Notes: generated from the letters alone by a model not told the origin. Shown: positions 32,593 through 43,832, counted from the stretch's first letter. The stretch: DNA of 64,000 bases from Adiantum capillus-veneris (GCA_014529385.2 CM043942.1:8744001-8808000), one strand, 5' to 3'. Numbers and translations: made by a program.

Positions 32593-33720
32593 GTGTACAT
32601 GAATTTTGTTAAAGATTCTCAAAATGAACCTAATGTTTTAGCAAAAGAAAAAATACACAATCAAAAGGAATTAGAGTTATCCAATTTTCTCAAGGGGTTT
32701 CAAGATGTCTTCATTGATGACATCCCTTGTGAGCTACCTCCTAAACGAGGCAATGATGACCATGCAATTCAACTTCTTCCAGGAAGTTCACCAGCTAACA
32801 AACCTCCTTATAGAGTTTCACAAGCTCAACAAGAGGAGACTATGCGGCAAGTGCATGTGTTAGTTGAGAAGGGCATTGTTAGGCCTAGCTCATATCCATT
32901 TTGTTCTCTTGTGCTACTAGTGCAAAAGAAAGATGGCACATATCATATGTGTGTCGACTATAGAGCACTAAATAGGATCACTATCAAGAAAAGGTTTCCC
33001 ATTCCATGGGTAGAAAACCTATTCGATAAGCTACAAGGGTCCACCTACTTTAGTAGGATTGACCTAAAAAGTGGCTATCATCAAATAAGTATAGTTGATC
33101 AAGACATTGTAAAGACCGCATTTCGCACTACGTTTGGTCTTTACAAATAGATTGTCATGCATTTGGCTTGACCAATGCACCAGCCACATTCAACCGCTTG
33201 ATGGAGAAGCTATTCAGGCCTCACCCAACCTTTACTCGATATGATATCATGATCTACTCTAATTCATTAGATGAACACAAGTGACACCTCCAGGTAATAT
33301 TTCAAGTTCTAAGAGAGAATAAACTTTATGTTAATCGAAAGAAAAGTGAGTTTTTCTTACAAGAGATTCAGTATTTAGGTCACATTATCTCTCAAGATGG
33401 CATCCAAATGGATCCATCAAAGTTAGAGGTAATAAAAGGTTGGCCTAAACCAAGGAATCTTCATGAATTAAGAAGCTTTATAGGTATGTGCGCATACTAT
33501 AGATGCTTCATAGAAAAGTTCTCACTAATAGCAGGACCATTACATGACCTAACAAAGAAAAACGTTAGGTACACATGGTCTACCAAGGAGAACAATGCTT
33601 TCGAGAAGCTTAAAGAAAAGCTTATCTCTCAACCTGTGCTTACACTATCGAATCTCTTAAAGCCATTTGAGGTCCAATATGATGCTTGTGGTGATTGCCT
33701 TGGAGCTATTTTGCTTTAAG
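32593..33720 (+). pseudogene. Element 2 reverse transcriptase, catalytic box damaged
   Basis: 185 codons are open from 32593, through QKKDGTYHMCVDYRALNRIT and STYFSRIDLKSGYHQI. TAG stops it at 33148 (LYK*), as in element 1. A one-base deletion follows (ATGCATTTGG against ATGCCTTTTGG). At about 33236-33246 a small deletion removes the GVFFDD text, leaving RYDIMIYS, so one of the paired catalytic Asp residues is gone. The frame recovers as MDPSKLEVIKGWPKPRN to 33718. Confidence 0.88.
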
Positions 33721-34215
33721 AAGGGCACACCATAGGCTCTGAAAGTCGAAGGCTCGACCCTGTTGAGCAAGATCTAGGCATATATGAAAAGGAACTCCTC
33801 GCAGTTCTACATGCCTTAGACTCATGGAAGCACTATTTAATGGGGACTCCTTTCATTCCGCGAATGGATCACCAAAGTCTTAAGTACTTCATGACGCAGA
33901 CCAAGCTCTCCGACAAACAAATGAGGTGGGCAAACTTTCTTTCACAATTTCATTTTCATATTGCTCACATTGCTGGCAAGCATAATCAAGTAGCCCATGC
34001 ACTCTCAAGACGGCCAAGAGTGAATGCGGTTTCCATAGCAACTCACAATGATCTATCTTCTATGATAGATGAGTAAGCTATTGATTCTGATTTTAGAGAT
34101 GTGATTTCAGCCCTTGCTCTAGGGAAGAAAGAGGGACCATTTACTTTACAAGATGGTTATCTTCTCTATGGCAATAGACTATGCATTACTAGCTCACTAC
34201 GTGAGAAAGTAAGGT
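33721..34215 (+). pseudogene. Element 2 RNase H and linker
   Basis: YEKELLAVLHALDSWKHYLM, then DHQSLKYFMTQTKLSD and KHNQVAHALSRRP (33840-34020), ending TAA at 34074 (DE*). As in element 1 the usual ADALSR Asp is His. The downstream linker matches element 1. Confidence 0.85.
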
Positions 34216-35243
34216 ATGAATCTCATGCTCCTCCTTATGCAGAGCATAAAGGGGATTGAAACATATTTCTATTGGCCTACCATGAAAGCAAACATACAAG
34301 AGTATGTTTCTAAATGTGTGGTATGCCAAAAGACAAAGTTTGATAGAGGGAAGCAACTTGGATTGCTTCAACCTTTGCCAATCCCTAATTCACCATGGGA
34401 GAGCATATCCATGGATTTTATCTTTGGATTGCCTAAGTCTATCCATGGGAATACGGGAATATGGAAGATAGTAGTCAGGTTCAGTAAACAAGCTCATTTT
34501 ATACCTGTCAAAAAGACTATCAAAGCCCATCAAATGGCAACCCTCTTCATTTCACAAATCTTCAAGTACCATGGCTTGCCAATGTCCATAGTGTCAGATA
34601 GAGATCCTAGAATGATCGGTAATTTCTGGAAGGGTCTCTTTGAGAATTTAGGAACAAGGCTAAACTTCTCTTCGGCCTATCACCCCCAAACGGATGGCCA
34701 AAGTGAAATAGCTAACTTAACAATTCTCGATCTACTAAAAGCCTATGTAACGGAAGTAGATCAAAGATCCCAATGGGAGAAGTACTTACCCTTAGTGGAG
34801 TATGTTTACCATAACACTATACATACTTCCAGGGGAAAAGCACCTTTTGAGGTAATTGAGGGAAGATCAAAAAGTCCCTTGCTACTTAAGGTACACGGGA
34901 AGATCTTCGTTGCAGATGAGTATAGACCTACAAGAATATTTCCAAAAGATTAAGGATGCTATCTCTATCTCAGAGCAAAGGCAAAAGGTTGATGCTGAGA
35001 AGCACAGAAGAGCCCAAGCCTTTAAAGAAAATGATTGGGTCTTACTCAAATTTCCCAAGGCTCGATTAAGGCACACGACAGGCAAGAATCCTACGGGACA
35101 CCAAAAGTACTATGCTAAGTTAGCAAAAAGGTACTATGGTCCCTTCCAAATTCTTAGGCCAATCAATGAGATGGCCTATCAACTCAAGTTGCCCAACCAT
35201 TGGCTCATACACAATGCTTTCCATGTAAGCCTGTTAAAGCCTT
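34216..35243 (+). pseudogene. Element 2 integrase, 3' truncated
   Basis: The frame is mostly open. A deletion of about 33 bases relative to element 1 removes the His part of the zinc-binding domain. Then [34 protein letters not shown] and [13 protein letters not shown] give the complete D,D-35-E triad, better kept than in element 1. After a frame shift near 34930, KRYYGPFQI and [12 protein letters not shown] follow. The sequence departs from element 1 at about 35243, just before the chromodomain. Confidence 0.88.
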
Positions 35244-37257
35244 TAGGTCGCCGTCTCTACTTGTAGGTTTCTACCGCCCGCTTTGTGTGTGATCCCTACG
35301 CTAGTTTTCGCGACATAATGACAAACATGCGCGAAAAGCTCAAGGTGGTTAGCCTGCCTCTCATGTCTGAAGCTCGTCGAGTAGTCGTGCGCATCATAGA
35401 AGCTGCTGGAAGGTCCGTCCTCTCTAGGTGGCAGAAGTTGTTGCAGGTCAGCAAACGATGGATAGCGGCCACCACTACATCAAGTCAAATCCCCGCCTTT
35501 TTGTATTAATTTTCTGCTCTGAAGTCGAGCTCGTAATATTTTTGCTATTCAAATGTAAAGGGTTTATCTTTTAGGGCCATGGGCTTCCAAGTTGTACTGA
35601 TTCCCAACTCAAGCACACAATTGATTATTGAGCCATGTATCTATGGGAAACCCTCCTCCCACAAGACCTAAGTATAAAGGTCAAAATGAAGGGTTTTGTA
35701 GGGGGGATTTTATGAGTTAAAAAAACTCTCTATGCGGGCAGCTTATCTTTTTTTTTCTGTGTGCATCTTCTTTGATTTCTATCTTGTGCTGCACGAGTCA
35801 CATTGCAGAATCGAGACCACAGGCGCGTTCAGCTCATCGAGCTCTTCGATTCAACGCCAACCATTCGCCACAAGACGCTACTTCACGAGCATCGACCTAC
35901 GGACTTACATGTGAGTTTTAGGGAGTTTAGGGTAGATTTCAGCGAAACCAACCATAGAGTAGGGTAGCTCTCCCTTAGACACAACTGTAGAGACCATCTG
36001 GGACCGTTTCCGACAACTTCCATTTTTTTGTCAGACAGTAAGCGTGTTTTCTGCCAGGGTGCAGAATTCAGGTTTGAGGGTCTAGGTAGCTTGGGGACAT
36101 GTAGGAAATTACCTACGATGAGTTTCGTGTCAAACCGAGGTCATTAGCCCAAGGTTTAGCTTAGTTTCATGACGTAAGAGGTTCTTGGCAGATTTGGGTA
36201 TTCCCGCACACACAGGACTTAGAGATCTTAGATGACCATTCCATAGGTATTCGACAAGAAGTTGACACCCTCTTGGCGCGCCTCCATGCCCTAATCGGGT
36301 CAGTGACGTCCCTAGTTGACATCTTTATGTGTTGAGTAGGTTCTCGCTTGCTACGAGCGACACTCGAAAAATAGAAGCTCTCTCCACAAGGTCAATAGTG
36401 AAAATGAGCTAAAAATGAGGTGAAAATTTCTTATAATGGAGGTCCCCGAACCACTTTTCATGAAATTTGACATGTGCTCCTATCTTCTTGCGAGATGCGG
36501 TTTAGGCTCAAAAATTTCTTGATTTGGACTCCATTTGACCTGTTTACCAGAAATTTGGCATTTCGACCAAAACCTGGCCAAAATATACTTTCCGCTCCAG
36601 TCTCATAATTGCACCCCCATTGTACCATAGGTTGTCCTATAGTCACTGATCATCCCCCTATTTTGTTTTTTCATTACGACTATTTTTCACTTGCTTTTTG
36701 TATTTTTGAAGTTTTTCTGCCAAAAATTAGCAAAATTAAAAGGAAAATAGCAAATCAAACCCAAAAAATCCCCAAAAAATCATAATAAATCAAAAACATC
36801 ACCGTAAAACATTATATACACTCACATGCAATTTTTATGGCCGGATTTCTCCGTTTTACCAATATTTTGTCCAAAAAATGGCTATTTCTATTTATGTACA
36901 CACACCTAGGGGCTTGATTTGGTGTTTTGCCCCACATACCTATAGATACATGTTGTATAAGGGCATATGTACTTGGGTTAGTCCAGAAAATTTCGCAATC
37001 AAACAACAATCCTTAAAATAGTTGAAAATCATGCCCTTTTTTGCTCTTTCTGCTATTGGTTCCACATTTGAGAATGCCTCCTCCCCTCCTAGCCGGAGTC
37101 CTCCCGGACGACAAGGTATCACCTCGGACTATGTGCCGTGCATAGGTTGAAAAAGTTGTGCTAATGCTTGGCCGATTAATGTGGCCCTAATTGATGCATA
37201 CTCGGTCAATGCATGGAAAAATTAATGTTGTGCAAGAGAAGGGAATAAGCAAGATGC
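35244..37257. other. Unassigned sequence between element 2 and gypsy-3
   Basis: I recognise no gene. A 74-codon frame at 35285-35509 (MTNMREKLKVVSL...) has no family I know. A purine run on the minus strand at about 37078-37097 (AGGAGGGGAGGAGG) could be the polypurine tract of gypsy-3, with a 3' LTR to its left. However, I could not match this to the gypsy-3 5' LTR at 63355-64000, only part of which is inside the window. Confidence 0.4.
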
Positions 37258-38364
37258 TTATTGGCATTCGCCGTCGAGGTTTCCTGTTTTCTTTGTAAGT
37301 AACAGCTGTAACTCTACTTCTCTCTGTTTAATTGTCTTTTTTGCAAAAAGCAATCGCTTTGCCGCTTCTGTTGAGATAGCCGTAGTTATTTTTATGGTTA
37401 GGATTGGCTTGGCCGGAATGGCTGTGGAGCGTATTTCCTTTGCTTTCCATTGGTAGCTTGTTTTTGCCGGTTTTTGTAGATGTTTTGGTGCTTCCTTGGT
37501 TGCCACAGGTTTGTTGCGGATTGGCATCCACATAAGTCGGTTGTCCTTTTTCAAATGTAGTTGTCTGCCTTCCGTTGTTGCTTGTATTGAAGGGAGTTCC
37601 TTTTGCTTTTGTTTTGGTATCCAAATGCGAGTAACATTTGGGTTATTGCTGAGCATTTTCTTTGGGATTCATATTTGTTTTATGCCCTTGGTGTTTGGTT
37701 GCACTATCTGCTTCGGTTGAATTCTTTCTTTGCATTGTTGTTTGTCTGCCCTGTCATTTCTATCCTTCCGCATCCATACTTGTTTCCCTTGTTTTGGTAA
37801 CCTAGATCTTTGCACTGCGGTCGGTGACTTCGTATGTATGTATTTAGCATGGTTGGTTTTTACCTGTTTGTTAGCCTTTGGTATCATGTTGTTCTTTGGT
37901 GGCATTTGTGGCTCTTTTTCCAGTGATTGCATTGCTTGCAGCTTATTATTCTGGTATTGTTGAGCAAAGGCTATCACCTATTGTTCTTGTGCATGCTGAA
38001 TTTTGACTGCATTTGCATTCCAATCTGTCTGCACATTGTACTCTTTTTGCCAAGGTTGTCCCAACATCATTGGGTGTTGTGTGCTTTCATCCTCCACCAC
38101 ATAGAATTTATGTGGGTAAATATATTGATGTACTTGTACATGCAATATAGTCCATCCCAATGTTTTCAACGGGTGGGATGTACTACTTTCCAGCACTTGA
38201 GGAGTAGGATGAAGTTGACCTGTGGTTTTGAGCTGTTGGTATAATCCGTAAGAGATCAAATTTGCTTGAGCTCCTGAATCAAGCAATGCCGTCGATTCAA
38301 CTTGAGTACTACCCACTTTGACTGCAATTATTGGCTCCACTGTGTCTTCATCCAACTTCGTCAG
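37258..38364 (-). pseudogene. Second retropepsin-like domain plus polar tail, downstream of integrase (gypsy-3)
   Basis: It follows the integrase frame after a single TGA (38365) in the same frame. STALLDSGAQANLISYGLY carries an aspartic protease D-S-G box; about 70 residues on, MMLGQPWQKEYNVQTDW matches the L-G-x-P-W...D-W end of retropepsins. A TAG (37978) and a TGA (37669) interrupt it, but the frame stays the same to 37258. The tail is rich in Gln, Lys and Thr, with repeated aromatic/Lys motifs: KQVWMRKDR, TRIWIPKQK, LMWMPIRN. Gypsy-3 already has a normal protease after gag, so this is a second one. Function unknown. Confidence 0.65.
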
Positions 38365-39926
38365 TCAAATGGCATTGATTCGCACTGGTGCTCCACTTTG
38401 TTGTTGTTGTCGCAGAAGTCTTCTTTTTGCAATGCGTTCTTGTGCTTCTGCTTGAGCTTCTTCTCGTACTCTCTGTTTTTCCTTCATTCGTTGTTCTCCT
38501 TGATAAATTTGTTGGAGCATATCCTGTGTGAGTGGTAGATGATATTTCTTCAGTCGACATCCACTAATCCAGTTCGGCATTTCTTCACCTGCTAATGTAG
38601 CAAGCTTGACAGCTCCACTTTGTGATAGATCACTAATCACAAAGGGTCCCATCCCTCGCTTTTTAAGTTTCTTGGCATGTTGCTTCAAAGTATAGACAAG
38701 TACATAATCACATGTTTTGAACTCTTTAGTGCGCACATGTTTGTCAAAAAACTCTTTTTGTCTTCTCTGTTTAGCATAGATTGAAGCTACAGCTCTCAAG
38801 CGGAGTTCATCTAGCTTTTCAAGATCATCTATTCTTGAAGAGAGTTCATGCCCTGTCCATTCTAAGCGTTTTGCTACTCGTAGAGTTGGAATTAAAAACT
38901 CTATGGGTAGTATAGCATTTAGGCCAAACACCATGTGGTACGGTGTTGTTCCTATCAATGTTTTGTAAGCCACCCTATATGCCCATAGTGTTGAGTGTAG
39001 CTGTTGATCCCAATATGTTCGTGACTCTGACACTATTTTAGTGAGAACCATGCATAGTGTTTTGTTTGTGGCCTCAGCTTGTCCATTTGCTTGTGGATGG
39101 TATGGAGCAGATTTTCTATGTATGACCATGAATTCCTCTAGCAGATATTCAATGACTTCATTAAGAAAATTGTCCCAAGGTCACTAACAATTTCTATTGG
39201 TAACCCGTATCGTACAAAAATATTTTCATACAAAAATTGTGCAGTGGTCCGTGCATCTGCTTTTTGTGTTGCCTTGGCTTCCACCCACCATTTTGTGAGA
39301 TAGTTCGTAGCCACAATGATATATTGGGTATGGGTGCGATATGCAGGCGGTGAGATAGGTCCCACAAAATCAATGCCCCATTTTGCAAATGCTCTTGCTC
39401 CCATCATTGGCAGTAGTGGCATCTCATCTCTCTTTATCGGCACCTTGGTGCGCTGACATGCGTCACAACGCTTTACAAACTCTTCAGCAGCCATATGCAA
39501 TGTAGGCCACCATATTCCTGCGGTTAAGACAATTTTTATCATCTTATCGCCCGAAAAATGGCCTCCACTTATTCCGCTATGTGCATGTTCTAGAATCGGC
39601 AGGTATTCACTTTCACTTGCACAGATTTTAAGTAGATTGTCCTTTCCTCGCTTATAGAGTTGGTTCCCAATTAAGTGAAAGTCACGGGCTTCCAGCTCTA
39701 TAGCTTTTTTCCGTGCTCTTGTTATCTTCTCAGGAAATGTCCTGGTGGTTAAGAAATCAATGATATATTGACTCCATGCAGGTGCAATGTTTACCTCAAA
39801 CAATGTCGCGTGATCCACTGGTCGTTTGGCACTACATATAGTACAATCGGTAACATAAGAATATGTGTCCGCATACGTAGTTGGCCAATAAACCCCTAAC
39901 TGTTTCAGTCTCTGGTGTGTTTTCAC
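38365..39926 (-). pseudogene. Gypsy-3 integrase
   Basis: The zinc-binding domain is HAHSGISGGHFSGDKM...CDACQRTK (about 39590-39450). The core has WGIDFVGPISPP, IVSDLGTIF and, after a frame shift at about 39135, YHPQANGQAEATNKTL, giving D, D and E. The C-terminal part holds KEFKTCDYVLVYTLKQHAKK and RGMGPFVISDLSQSGAVKLA, then a Glu/Arg/Gln-rich helix-like stretch (QRMKEKQRVREEAQAEAQER) ending TGA at 38365. An additional C-x2-C finger-like segment lies upstream at about 39915-39815. Confidence 0.88.
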
Positions 39927-40254
39927 TGTTGAACAATCAAATGCACAATCCTGGATATGTGCTTCTTCAAGGTAGCACTCGAATTCTTCCGGATTTATAC
40001 ATAATCGTAGGATTTGGTCCTATCCTAGATGATACAGCCGTCCTGCTATCAACTAAAAGTTTTTCGGTTTGTCGAATTGTTTGTTGTTTGGATCTGTACT
40101 CCGTATTATCAAACCTTCTTCCAAAGGAAGGAATGCTAACAATTTCCTGTGACCATTTGGGTACCATTTCAACATTGAAAAGATAAGCATCCGGTATGTC
40201 ATCATCTACTCCTTCAGGAACTTCCTCGTTGTGTATCCTTGAAAGATGATCTGC
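39927..40254 (-). pseudogene. RNase H-integrase linker (gypsy-3)
   Basis: In broken frames this reads HLSRIHNEEVPEGVDDDIPD, LFNVEMVPKW and SRIGPNPTIMYKSGRIR. It is the spacer after the RNase H end and before the first finger-like segment of integrase. It has stops and at least one frame shift. Confidence 0.6.
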
Positions 40255-40736
40255 TCATAGATGAGTTTTACCCTTTTTGACCACCATTGGAAAGTCAAAC
40301 TCTAGCAATATAATAAACCAGCGTACAATTCTCCCTGTATTGCATGGTTTATTTACCAGATACAAAAGAGCTTGATGATCTGTAAAGAACACAAATTTGT
40401 TTGCGAGTAAATAATGCCAAAATTTCTTTACAGCATAAATCATTCCTAACCCTTCTCGTTCAGTGGTTGTGTAGTTCTTTTCCGCAATGTTTAACTGTCG
40501 GCTTACATAACACACTGGAAAATCCATTGTTCCGTCTCCAGGTTGAGCCAGAATACTTCCATTGCATATGCAGAAGCATCAATGTGAACATGGAATATAT
40601 TTTCCCAATCTGGTGCTTTAAGTACAGGTGCTGATATAAGGTTTTCCTTCAGCTTTTGGAATGAAGTTTCACACTCCTCGATCCAATCAAAATTGACGAG
40701 CAAGCGATACAGAGGTTGTGCAATGACTGCATACAT
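40255..40736 (-). pseudogene. Gypsy-3 RNase H
   Basis: FDWIEECETSFQKLKENLIS, then FHVHIDASAYAM (catalytic Asp), a frame shift near 40520, then CYVSRQLNIAEKNYTTTERE, FVFFTDHQALLYLVNKP and the start of the DHLSR end (ADHLSRI, with a stop just before). The enzyme degrades the RNA of the RNA/DNA hybrid. Confidence 0.85.
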
Positions 40737-40748
40737 GTATATGAATCT

Positions 40749-41733
40749 TCAATAATATCCGCAGTGTCCCATGAAGGATTGCACTTGTTTCACATTTGTA
40801 GGCCTGGGTAGGTCTACAATGACTTTGACTTTGTCTAGGTCAGTGGTTATGCCATTTCTTGAGACAATGTGTCCTAAGATGCGGTCTTGCTTAACCATAA
40901 AGATACACTTTTCCGGGTTAAGGCAGATTCGATATGTCCTGCATTTTTCAAAGACCTTTTGCAAATGGTCAATATGTTCCTCTCGTAGAAGAGAGTGTAC
41001 ACAAAGATCGTCCATGTATATATCTAAGAATATTCTTAGGTATTGTTTGAACACGTGCGTCATTAACCTTTAGAAGGTAGCTAGGGCATTAGTTAAGCCA
41101 AACGGCATAACTCGATATGCATAAATTCCCCATTCTATGGCAAAGGCTGTTTTGTGTTGATCCTCCCTTGCAATTTCCAGTTGGTTGTATCCTGAAAACC
41201 CATCCAGAAAGGAATAAGCCCGTTTCCCGGCCACCCGCTCAAGTATATGTTCTGTGATTGGCAACGGATAATTATCCCTCATGGTGGCTGCATTTACCTT
41301 TTTGAGGTTTAAACACTCACAGTTTTCCATTCTTTTTGGGAACTACCACAATGGGTGACACCCAATCTGTATGTTCAATCTCTTAGATGAATTCAGCTTC
41401 CATCAGCTTATCAATCTCTTCTTTGATTCGTTTAGCAAATGTGTCATTATAAGTATAAGGACGTTGTTTGCTAGGTTTTGCATCCGATTTCAAAGGAATT
41501 ATATGTTGGCATATCAATGGATCAACTCCTTTGAGGTCCTTATAGGACCATGCAAACACATCTTTATATTTCTTTAGAATTTGTGTTAGCCGTTCTTCTT
41601 CTTCAGGCTCTAAATCATTTGCTATATAGACTGGCTGAGGCTTTTCACTTGGTTCCGCGAGGTCTATTCTTTTTGAATTTTCTAGCCCATCGTAAGATTC
41701 TTGGTTGGTTCTTTTTCTGACTGGTGGTGTCAT
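40749..41733 (-). pseudogene. Gypsy-3 reverse transcriptase
   Basis: 41733-41383: PEEEERLTQILKKYKDVFAW and IIPLKSDAKPSKQRPYTYND, the pre-RT segment. Then WVSPIVVVPKKNGKL, a stop, VNAATMRDNYPLPITEHILE, YSFLDGFSGYNQLEI, VMPFGLTNALATF (41330-41070), a stop, and IFLDIYMDDLCVHS with the catalytic YMDD, then DRILGHIVSRNGITTD (41063-40749). There are three in-frame breaks. YMDD and the SFLDGFSGY wording separate it from elements 0-2 (FFDD, SRIDLKSGY). Confidence 0.88.
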
Positions 41734-42003
41734 GATGATTTTTCTGTCCTAGATGGTAAATTTCCAATAGTGTGATGGTACATTATTGTTTCCCTTTTCT
41801 GACTCCCCTTTACCATCACTATCTTCTTCAGTAGTCCATATCTCACGTAAAGACCGTTTCAGTTCTTGGTATTTTTGTTTACGCTCCAATTTGGTCCACT
41901 CTTGGTCTTTTGTTGTTTTCTTTTTTTATTTTTGAGATTTTTGTGATTTTGTTTCTGTTTTAGCTTTTCGTCCCTGTTTTATTTCCTCTCGCGTTCTTTT
42001 CCT
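41734..42003 (-). other. Degraded linker between protease and RT (gypsy-3)
   Basis: Lys/Glu-rich text with several stops, for example TKLERKQKYQELKRSLREIW. No domain recognised. Confidence 0.5.
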
Positions 42004-42444
42004 TCAATATTTTGAGAATCTTCCTGATATTTGATCTTTTACACAATCCTCTGCTTTTACAAGCATCAAATAGTGAGTTTTACCTTTTATCCTGGGCATC
42101 AGGTTCTCCCTCGCTTTGTTTCCTGCTCGTTTCCTCCTATAGCGTTCCCGGCGTCTAGGGTGTTGATTAGCAAAATCATAAAACTTGATATTCTCGTTTT
42201 CCCTTCCATGCTCACTTGAGGTGTCTGAACACTCATTATCTGCATCATCATTTACTTCCAGATGTTCAGAGGAGTTATAAAACAAGTTTTGTTCTATCGT
42301 CTCATCTTCTCCGGGTATAATGCTTACCATGTAGTAGGGTAGCACATCATAGCCATCTTTATCGCAAAATTTTGTTATTGGACTATCTGTAATGGTACAG
42401 ACATTCAATGTTGCTAGTATGTGTTCCCATTCTAGAGGTTCCAA
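42004..42444 (-). pseudogene. Gypsy-3 acidic/basic linker downstream of protease
   Basis: An open frame of 146 codons overlapping the end of the protease frame by 13 bases. MEPLEWEHILATLNVCTITD, an acidic segment (about residues 60-85), then an Arg-rich stretch (RRRERYRRKRAGNKARE). No catalytic motif. It probably belongs to the same polyprotein as a spacer before RT. Confidence 0.55.
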
Positions 42445-43130
42445 GGCATCTTCAGGAAATTTTCCGGAATATACTGCTTGTCCTCAATTGCTCTTTCTAA
42501 GACGCATTCCTCTCTTCTTAAGCTTCCACAATGTGAAGCTCCGCACATCCATAGCTCTTTTTGTTTCCCTAACCATGCTGGGAGTTCCGATCCTGCTACT
42601 GTAGCTGAATCAAACTCTTCCACAGGTGTTTGATTCACATCTTTGTAACTATGGTCCTTCAGGTGTATTTTAGTTGTTGTCTCACCATGTCTGAGGTATA
42701 TGTGGTCGTAACCCCAATTTTGGACCATCTTCAATTGTCGCATGAATGGTCTTCCCAAGATGATCTCATAATTGTTCTTTTTGTCGAAATCGGCTATCGC
42801 AAATGTATGCTCATACTCGATCCCGCACGAAGTGACAATCACTTTTTCTAAGAGTCCTAGAGGCTTCTCCATGAACCCGTCTGCCAATTGCAATCTCATT
42901 CTGGTAGCTCTCAAAGCTGGTTTTTCCCATTTTTTCCAGATTTCCTTGGTGCCGATAGCAACTCCCGCTCCACTGTCAAGAATAGCTTTGGAAACTACTC
43001 CTTGGAATTCTACAGGTAGCGTGGTGTTTCCATCTTCTCCTTCACAATACTCTCCAACCTTGTTTAATGGTACTGGCCTAGTGTTTAGTTGAGGTTTGTC
43101 CAACTCTCTGATCCCTTCCTGTAGCCTCAA
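42432..43130 (-). pseudogene. Gypsy-3 aspartic protease (first, canonical position)
   Basis: 232 open codons. VSKAILDSGAGVAIGTKEIW contains the D-S-G catalytic box, with the ILGRPFMRQLKMVQNWGY loop about 95 residues later, the normal retropepsin spacing. It lies directly after gag. A closely related fragment is found at 56178-56363 (VILGRPFMQQFKMVQDWDY). Confidence 0.88.
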
Positions 43131-43760
43131 TTGTCTACAAGGTAAAGAGCCTCCTTGGTTAACTCATTCAACATCATACTCCTCTTCATATGTAAGTCCT
43201 TCTCAAGATCTGCATTCCTTAGTCCTTTGATAAATATAAGCATAAGTTTGGACTGGGTTGGCAGTTCTTCCACAGGACAGAACTTAACATATCTTTTTAG
43301 TCTTAGGGCTGCTTTTCGTACAGATTCCTCATCTTTCTGTTTGAATTTATGGATTTGTGAGACGGTATTATGAGCTATCCCCCTTTGTGAGAATTCCTCG
43401 ATAAATTCGTCAAACACTTCCTCCATAGACTCAAAGTCTCTATGCTCTACAGAGTCAAACCAAGTAGCAGTGTCATCCTCTAGGGTTAGTCCAAACCCTG
43501 CAAATTGGGTAGGGAAGTCTAACACCTCTTCGGCTCTAATTACACGCACAAAGGCTGCTACATGATCTCTTGGGTCTCTGCTTCCTGTGTATTTCTTGTT
43601 TACCCATTTTTGCACTTGGGAATGTCTAATTCTCCGATGCTCTACAAACCTCATCATTGGATCTCCAAGTCCTAATCGATATACCTCCTCAGGTCTTCGA
43701 TAGTTGGTTGGTTCCTCTCCGAGTGGTGCTCCTAAGCCATAGTTTCTAACAGTTCTCGCC
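43127..43760 (-). pseudogene. Gypsy-3 gag capsid domain
   Basis: KKYTGSRDPRDHVAAFVRVI, GLTLEDDTATWFDSVEHRDF, EEFIEEF-type text with FSQRGIAHNTVSQIHKFKQK, and LMLIFIKGLRNADLEKDLHM. This is the retrotransposon gag fold. It is open for 176 codons to 43127, overlapping the protease start. I see no CCHC zinc knuckle between gag and protease. Confidence 0.85.
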
Positions 43761-43832
43761 AGAGATGGTTCATCTCTTTGAACTCGTTCTAAGGGTGGCC
43801 CTCCAGGCTCGGTTGACCCTTGAGTCTTTGGC

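Larger units (their letters stand above)
28856..35243 (+). mobile_element. Element 2: second Ty3/gypsy copy of the same family, 3' truncated
   Basis: It starts with LTR copy C (28856-30458) and an altered primer site. The internal region is nearly the same as element 1 up to integrase. Similarity stops inside integrase at about 35243 (LLKPL); chromodomain, 3' UTR and 3' LTR are missing, so no target duplication can be scored. It inserted into the gag at 28851-28855 (AGGAA), 392 bases from the end of element 1. Confidence 0.9.

Noticed and set aside
35285-35509. 74-codon plus frame as a gene
   Set aside because: No recognised family, no splice or promoter context, and it sits in unassigned repeat-like DNA. 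Kept only as part of a finding.
37496-37963. Hydrophobic Cys/Phe-rich plus-strand frames resembling membrane proteins
   Set aside because: They are antisense to the Gln/Lys/Asn-rich tail after the extra protease domain.
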